The notes under the pieces: model-generated
The model's database searches: none
Seen by the model: the letters and a program-made list of their open reading frames with translations, nothing else
What the model was told of the DNA's origin: nothing
Assembly (NCBI GenBank): GCA_029945375.1
Contig: CM057066.1
Span: 2,046,001 to 2,110,000, forward strand
Length of the DNA: 64,000 nucleotides
Reading direction: 5' to 3'
DNA from: Agaricus subrufescens
Lineage: Eukaryota > Basidiomycota > Agaricomycetes > Agaricales > Agaricaceae
Position numbers and translations under genes: made by a program
In this document: positions 58,995 to 64,000 of the stretch, one piece after another
Layout: each line of letters starts with the position of its first letter
Numbering within the stretch: the stretch's first letter is position 1

Positions 58995-61307
58995 TGTTTC
59001 ATTCTAGATCTCTGGGTTTCAGGTTTCACTGGATTTTGATAGCCACCTAGATCAGACGTTCGATAGGAGTGTCAGCCCAGTTATAGACAGGATCACAGAG
59101 CAGGATCTGCTGGTATGAAATCCGAGCCCCTCATATGTGCGGCTTGGCAGAGCGATATTGGCCGCGGAATTAGTAGGTACCAGGAGTAGGCCTTTAGACA
59201 CCCAAGATATCAAAAGCATGCCCAGTAGTACTGGGATTCTGAATCAGTAACATGAATACAACCTATGCCTCGAAGGAAATTGCGAAGAGACCAAGAGTTG
59301 TTGGTTCCTGAAGCCTGATTACCCAAGCGCTCATTTTTGGAGCAGCATCACGTGCCAATCCTAGGTCCAGATCAGTCAATCGATCAACACTGAACAGCAC
59401 CCCTCTACGTAAATTGCAGTAAAGTGGCGACCCACCTAAGCCCCAAAGAATACATGCGAGGTTTCACTTGCGATCATTCTTGTTACGTTGATAATTTTCC
59501 AGGTAGCCAGAGCTGGACACCGCGTCTATTGTGAAAACGCTACGATGTCCCGGAGCATACCCCAGCAAAAATTCAGCCAGGGATGGAACCCTTTGACAAG
59601 GAGGCTATCAATCACCGGAAAAGTTATGTTGGCTTAGTCTTGGCTCCCGTCATCAGGTAGAATGTCTTAATGGAAGCCTTAACGTAAACGGCGATACTGG
59701 ATCGCAAATGTCAGTTGTCGGGGAGAGCAACCCAGAAAACCATTTTTCAAGTTTCAGGCTTGCCTTTATTTATCACGATCTTGGTACTATGGACGAGGAA
59801 TGTCACCCACCCTGGTGGATCAACGCCGCCTCCCATCATAAATTATGTCACCGCCAAAAGTTATTTTCAGTTTCTCACACCGACTCATTGGGGGTTATTT
59901 CAATGACAAAATTATGGGCATTCTTTTGTTTTACGCGTAAAAATTGAAGAGGGCCTTCGACAAAGTTGAAAAGAATCGGCGATTCTTTATCTTTTTTCAA
60001 AACACCTGGGATAGACGTTGAACTTAGCCGATGAACGGGTCTTAGGAACCGATGTATAGCTCGCGTTTTGCGGATCCAGCGTACTCTATCCAAGCGGCGA
60101 GCGCAGCATTTCTCTACTTTTTATCCACTCTGTACGAAGGAAATATGACCTTGCTCCTCGCTCTTGAAATATATCATTTGCAATATATTTGAGATATCTA
60201 TTTTTATCCGCTGGCTTCCAGTTGGTCTAGACCATGCACCTACAGTTACCGTTGATTCCTCATCTGGCTCATGAAGACGACTCGGTGATCAGGTGCCCAC
60301 CCTTCGCGGATGTTGCCAGACACTCCTGACGCGGTATCGTGGCCATTATGGATATCCTGTCAGAAGACATCCTAGCGCTGCCGAGAACCAAGTCACGTTC
60401 TAGCTGGAGCAAATTTGATGAATCTCACCAACATTTACTAGCATTTGGAATTCGACCGTGAATCTACCCAAGCATTATACCGTGTTTACGGCTCACCTTC
60501 GCCCGATCAGGTCTCGCCTTTTGTAAGTTGTTGGTTACTTTTTTCAGAAAACGATGGATGCGATCTTCGAAATCAAAGAAGTACTCTCTAAAAAGTATTC
60601 CAGCCTATTCAGAGAAAGGTCGATAGAGTAACCCAATTCAGCGCTCAATGTCGAGGCCATTTTCTGCCTTCCCCCACCTCTCTTTCCCTGAGGGACGTGT
60701 CAACGAGAGCATGTTTCCAGAGCGACGCAACCAAGTTCAAGGTGAGGGGCACTAACCCGATGGAAATAGTGAAACAACTCTCCCCAGCTGGGAATTTGGT
60801 TCCGTGTATACATGCCAACGAATGCGCTCAGCAACGACAAGTCAAGGCATCAGGTTGAATCAGACTAAAAGGTTAGACGATCTGCTGAAAGTGATTCCTA
60901 CCATTGCGTAAAAGTCGGTGCCACTGTCAGCTGCGGTCACGTTTCCGAAGCCAGTAGCATCATGTCAATATATCCATGGTTGACATTTCAGGTCTCTATT
61001 CTGTACATAGCAAGTTGAGTGATTACAGCATTTGGATATGAGTAAAAATCTGCAGGTCGTAAATCCCACGTATAGCATATTCAGTAGGCCCTGAGGCCTG
61101 ACATCTGGTGCTTTTGAACCTTCTCACCTGGCACAGCTTGTCTTAACAATGCATTCAACGGTGGTCTAGTATGACAATTTTCACGCATTGTAGAGGTTCA
61201 AGCTATATCTGACCGGTTCTCCCAGACGCTACCGCGATCCTCGTCCAGATGCTATAAAAATATACCCAGGTAGATGAAGCTCGATTCCTTATTCCCAGGC
61301 TATTGTT
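58995..61307. other. Gene-poor stretch, nothing recognised
   Basis: Both strands were read. A hydrophobic plus-strand frame near 59740-59900 (LPLFITILVLWTRN) is isolated and competes with another open frame. No gene is called. Confidence 0.35.
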
Positions 61308-62754
61308 TTAAGTACGGACCTCATGAGCTATTTCGAACCCAGCCAACGCATCTAGCACGGCCTTGATGATTTACCCCTTGAGTACAGCTTCGTGGAACAA
61401 ACTCGGGGGACCTGCTTACCTTCCCCGTCCAATTTTCGGCTGAAGTCACCTGAGCAGGAGTGATGAAATCCTGGGATAGCCGCGCAGCGAATATCATCTG
61501 AACACCCGCGGCTCTTATGACAGGGATCTTTGACGATAGACTGGCAACGGGCATGGGTGGGGCGGCGGGATTTGACCCACGCTTGTCAGGATCCACTAGG
61601 TCAGCAGTGGCGGTTGAGCGTGAATCGGAGCTTGCAGTAAAACGAGCAGTCCAGCAGGCAGCCAGGTGATAAAGATGGAATGTTTCCATCTAAAAAAAAA
61701 GGTTAGGTAACGACTGTGGATTCGAAGAATGGTTTAATGAACCTCCAGCGTCGCCAGATCAGGGGTGCTGCTTAGCAGTCGCTCGATAAGGCCGGAATTA
61801 TGGTCCGGAAAATTGGTTTGTCTCCCCTGCGAAGAATAGAAGCTGAAAACATGAGTGTCAATGTCAGCTGTCTGCTGTGCAATCACATAGCTGACCTATC
61901 TGCGGAAGCGTTGACCGTTCCCAGTACTATGGGACACGGCCAATCAGCGGGCTTCGCAACCTTAAGGGCGCTTGCAAGCTGTTATCGCTACACGTTATTT
62001 TTTTCCAACCCACTATGGAGCAGCCAAATGCAGACACGTACGTTCTGATATAGAGCGTGATCAGCTGCGACCTAGAACTGAAGTGAGTTGGTCTATCTCC
62101 CAAATGATTTGATGTACCGGTTTGCTTATCCTGTATGGGGGTTCGTTGCCGTTGGAGCCTGGATGGGCGAAGTCGAAGTCGAGATTACGGCTTATAGCAA
62201 TACACTGTTTTGGTACAACAACCGAACCTACAGGCACATCGATCAATGCGCCACAGGATCCAAGCCTGTTACAACAAAGATGTCTGAGCCGCTCTGGAGA
62301 GACATACAGAAGGATATAAGAAAGTACCTCACAACCACCATGTCACCTGTAAGGCATTCCCGTATCTCACGAACAAAGAAATCCATATTTGGAGCACCCA
62401 TGCCAACACTGATGATGGAAATAGGAACACCCAAGTAGCGTCCAGTGATGGTTAAAAACCCTCTTTCGGAGAAATGTTCGAAAGGTAGAGGGTTTTTATC
62501 CAGATACTCCGCGATTGTCCTGGCCCTGGAGGTCGATCCGACGGTAATCTATTCGAAAAATCTAAGTTTCATGCAAAATTGAACAAGAGAGGAGATAATA
62601 CAATCCGATTGGCCACTTCACCGTGTCGTACTCCCAGGTGATAAACTCGCTGATCTGCGGTTCTAGGGAAGTCTATGTAGAAGATTCTAAGTTGCCCATC
62701 TGACCTTCTCAAACATTGATCAGACTTACTCGCATCTGTGAGCGTGTCCTTCAT
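61308..62754 (-). CDS. Uridine phosphorylase (nucleoside phosphorylase family)
   Basis: This enzyme reversibly converts uridine plus phosphate to uracil and ribose-1-phosphate in pyrimidine salvage, in the cytosol. Nine exons (62754-62730, 62672-62602, 62548-62328, 62265-62118, 62071-62042, 61978-61896, 61842-61743, 61689-61420, 61361-61308) sum to 333 aa in frame. It starts MKDTLTDANFPRTADQRVYH and continues LGVRHGEVANRIITVGSTSR (phosphate loop), FEHFSERGFLTITGRYLGVP, ISIISVGMGAPNMDFFVREI, GSVVVPKQCIAISRNLDFDF, FYSSQGRQTNFPDHNSGLIE, then TLEMETFHLYHLAACW, the conserved MEtF/H segment that contacts ribose. The last exon ends LAGFEIAHEVRT. Length and motif order match fungal uridine phosphorylases. 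It is intact despite lying in a gene-poor region, and the exons are so short that no single open frame exceeds about 120 codons. Confidence 0.93.
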
Positions 62755-64000
62755 AAAAACGATATGGTCTGGCTTGCTGACTGGACGCTGATAACCCGTT
62801 GATGAGTCATGACACCTCTTCAGGGTGAGCAGGTCACGTTGTGAACTTTGTCGCAAGTTTTGTATCAGCACATTTCTTAGCACACCGACTGCAGATATTC
62901 AACGCCGATCCGAGTTTATGATTTTGTACCTCTCAGTGGAAGATTGTCGCTAAGGCTCGACGCTAGGGTTACGCCTCGGTTACGCGCAGCTCGCCAGCCA
63001 AAGTCACTTAACAACAGGCTTAGTCCGACCGTGAGAAACACTCGCCCGTTGCTGCAGTTTCACATAGCATGGACGAACAGCCCCAATGTCTAGGCTACAC
63101 CGCTGCGGGATTGCTAAGTCGCAGTCCAAGCATACAGGCTTCCCCGTTTAGGACGTCTTTCATTCCCCTAACATGGAGGTCGATCAAAGGTCTTACTATT
63201 ACCAAGGTACCAGAGTTCTAACAATAGCCTTGTAGAAAGTTTTCGCGTTCCAATGCGTATAGGGCACCGGCAAGCCGGGACTCCTTCTCGACTCCTCATA
63301 TCGGATATGAAGCACGGAAAACTACGTTCATACGGTTTTCTTTGCTGAGCTTGTCAGTTGTCCACCACGATCTGCTGCGATCTGCTGCGATCTCGAGAAT
63401 GGTCCGCCAGATCTCGTGCCGCTCCTTTCGGGACCGTAAATCAAACACAACCCTGCAGCCCTGGCACCTCGAAGTACCTTGTTACAGTCCGACTTTCTAT
63501 TGTCTGGATTATCCGGAAACCAAGCACATCAAGTATGGAAAGGCCCTCGTGTGCAGAACACGGAACTGGTATCTACTGCACAGGCAAGTATCCTAAGTTT
63601 GATGCAGAATGGACCAGGGTCATTGCTTTGTCATCTGGTCAGGATCTCTACGATCTGAGTAGAAAACCGGATCGAGATGTTACCATGAACACTCGGTAAG
63701 GAAACTCTGCTCAGAAATCCGATCGCCTAAAAATTCTTGCCCCAGAATTTGTATTTTTTGAGAGGAATACCTGCCCAAAAAGTTGGCCGGCGTCTAGAGT
63801 GATGATGGAGAAGACACATGAACCAATCTGTCCGCGCCATCCAGCTGTGATGCTTTGGCACTGCTCTGAAACATCATGGGTGATCCTATACCATTTGGGG
63901 ATTATGAGCGCTCAGGTCAGTTTTCGGTTGTAGCCGAGCCTTGCAATCCCAAAGTTCCGGGACGTAGACGTTCTCGGAAGGAGATTGGAATCCGTAGACT
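62755..64000. other. Unresolved end of window
   Basis: This includes the upstream region of the uridine phosphorylase gene. Between about 63340 and 63700 all three plus-strand frames are open for 50 or more codons (for example RVIALSSGQDLYDLSRKPDR), and a CAG/GCAAGT site at about 63582-63590 could be a splice donor. A gene that continues past the window edge is possible, but I cannot decide the frame or identify a family. A short repeat of gatctgctgc lies at 63369-63390. Confidence 0.3.

Noticed and set aside
61800..62438. Plus-strand frames (82 and 116 codons) over the uridine phosphorylase gene
   Set aside because: They are antisense to exons with clear phosphorylase motifs.

Overview
The window looks like nuclear DNA of a filamentous basidiomycete, most likely an Agaricomycete. 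Its genes are split by many short introns (about 43-75 bp, GT-AG with a few GC-AG). The gene set fits a wood- or litter-associated mushroom: AA9 lytic polysaccharide monooxygenases, a LysM protein, a microsomal P450, a UbiA-type prenyltransferase and clustered small secreted proteins. I see no rRNA, tRNA, CRISPR array or bacterial-type operon.
Layout. 1-1.43 kb: the 3' end of a decayed Ty1/copia retrotransposon with one LTR. 2.0-5.0 kb: a divergent pair, a LysM secreted protein (-) and a COQ1-type polyprenyl diphosphate synthase (+). 7.0-14.6 kb: a UbiA prenyltransferase (-), an unresolved small gene (+), a conserved protein of unknown function (-) and a complete cytochrome P450 (+). The UbiA/P450 pair could be a small meroterpenoid locus. 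15.5-18.8 kb: divergent housekeeping genes for IES6 (INO80 complex, -) and PUF6 (nucleolar Puf/CPL protein, +). 19.9-22.1 kb: a class I glutamine amidotransferase-like enzyme (-) followed by a decayed paralogue. 22.1-27.2 kb: nothing recognisable. 28.3-29.7 kb: MO25/Hym1 (+). 30.8-37.2 kb: three tandem copies (-) of a small secreted protein built from two copies of one cysteine-containing module, each inside a duplicated segment of about 2.1-2.4 kb. 37.9-39.0 kb: a haloacid-dehalogenase-like hydrolase (+). 40.9-44.4 kb: two tandem AA9 LPMOs (+). 45.1-45.9 kb: glucosamine-6-phosphate N-acetyltransferase (+). 46-49.7 kb: a 648-bp tandem duplication and a degenerate gene. 49.9-55.0 kb: a large gene ending in an R1/CDCA7-type zinc finger (+). 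55-61 kb: mostly degenerate sequence with unidentified exon-like pieces. 61.3-62.8 kb: an intact nine-exon uridine phosphorylase (-). 62.8-64 kb: unresolved.
How the genes relate. Most neighbours are functionally independent, as is normal in fungi. Possible functional links are the prenyl pathway set (COQ1-like synthase, UbiA enzyme and P450 within 11 kb), the two LPMOs, and the tandem secreted-peptide family. Exon coordinates given below were read by eye from splice signals. For ten gene models the exon lengths sum to a multiple of three, which supports them.
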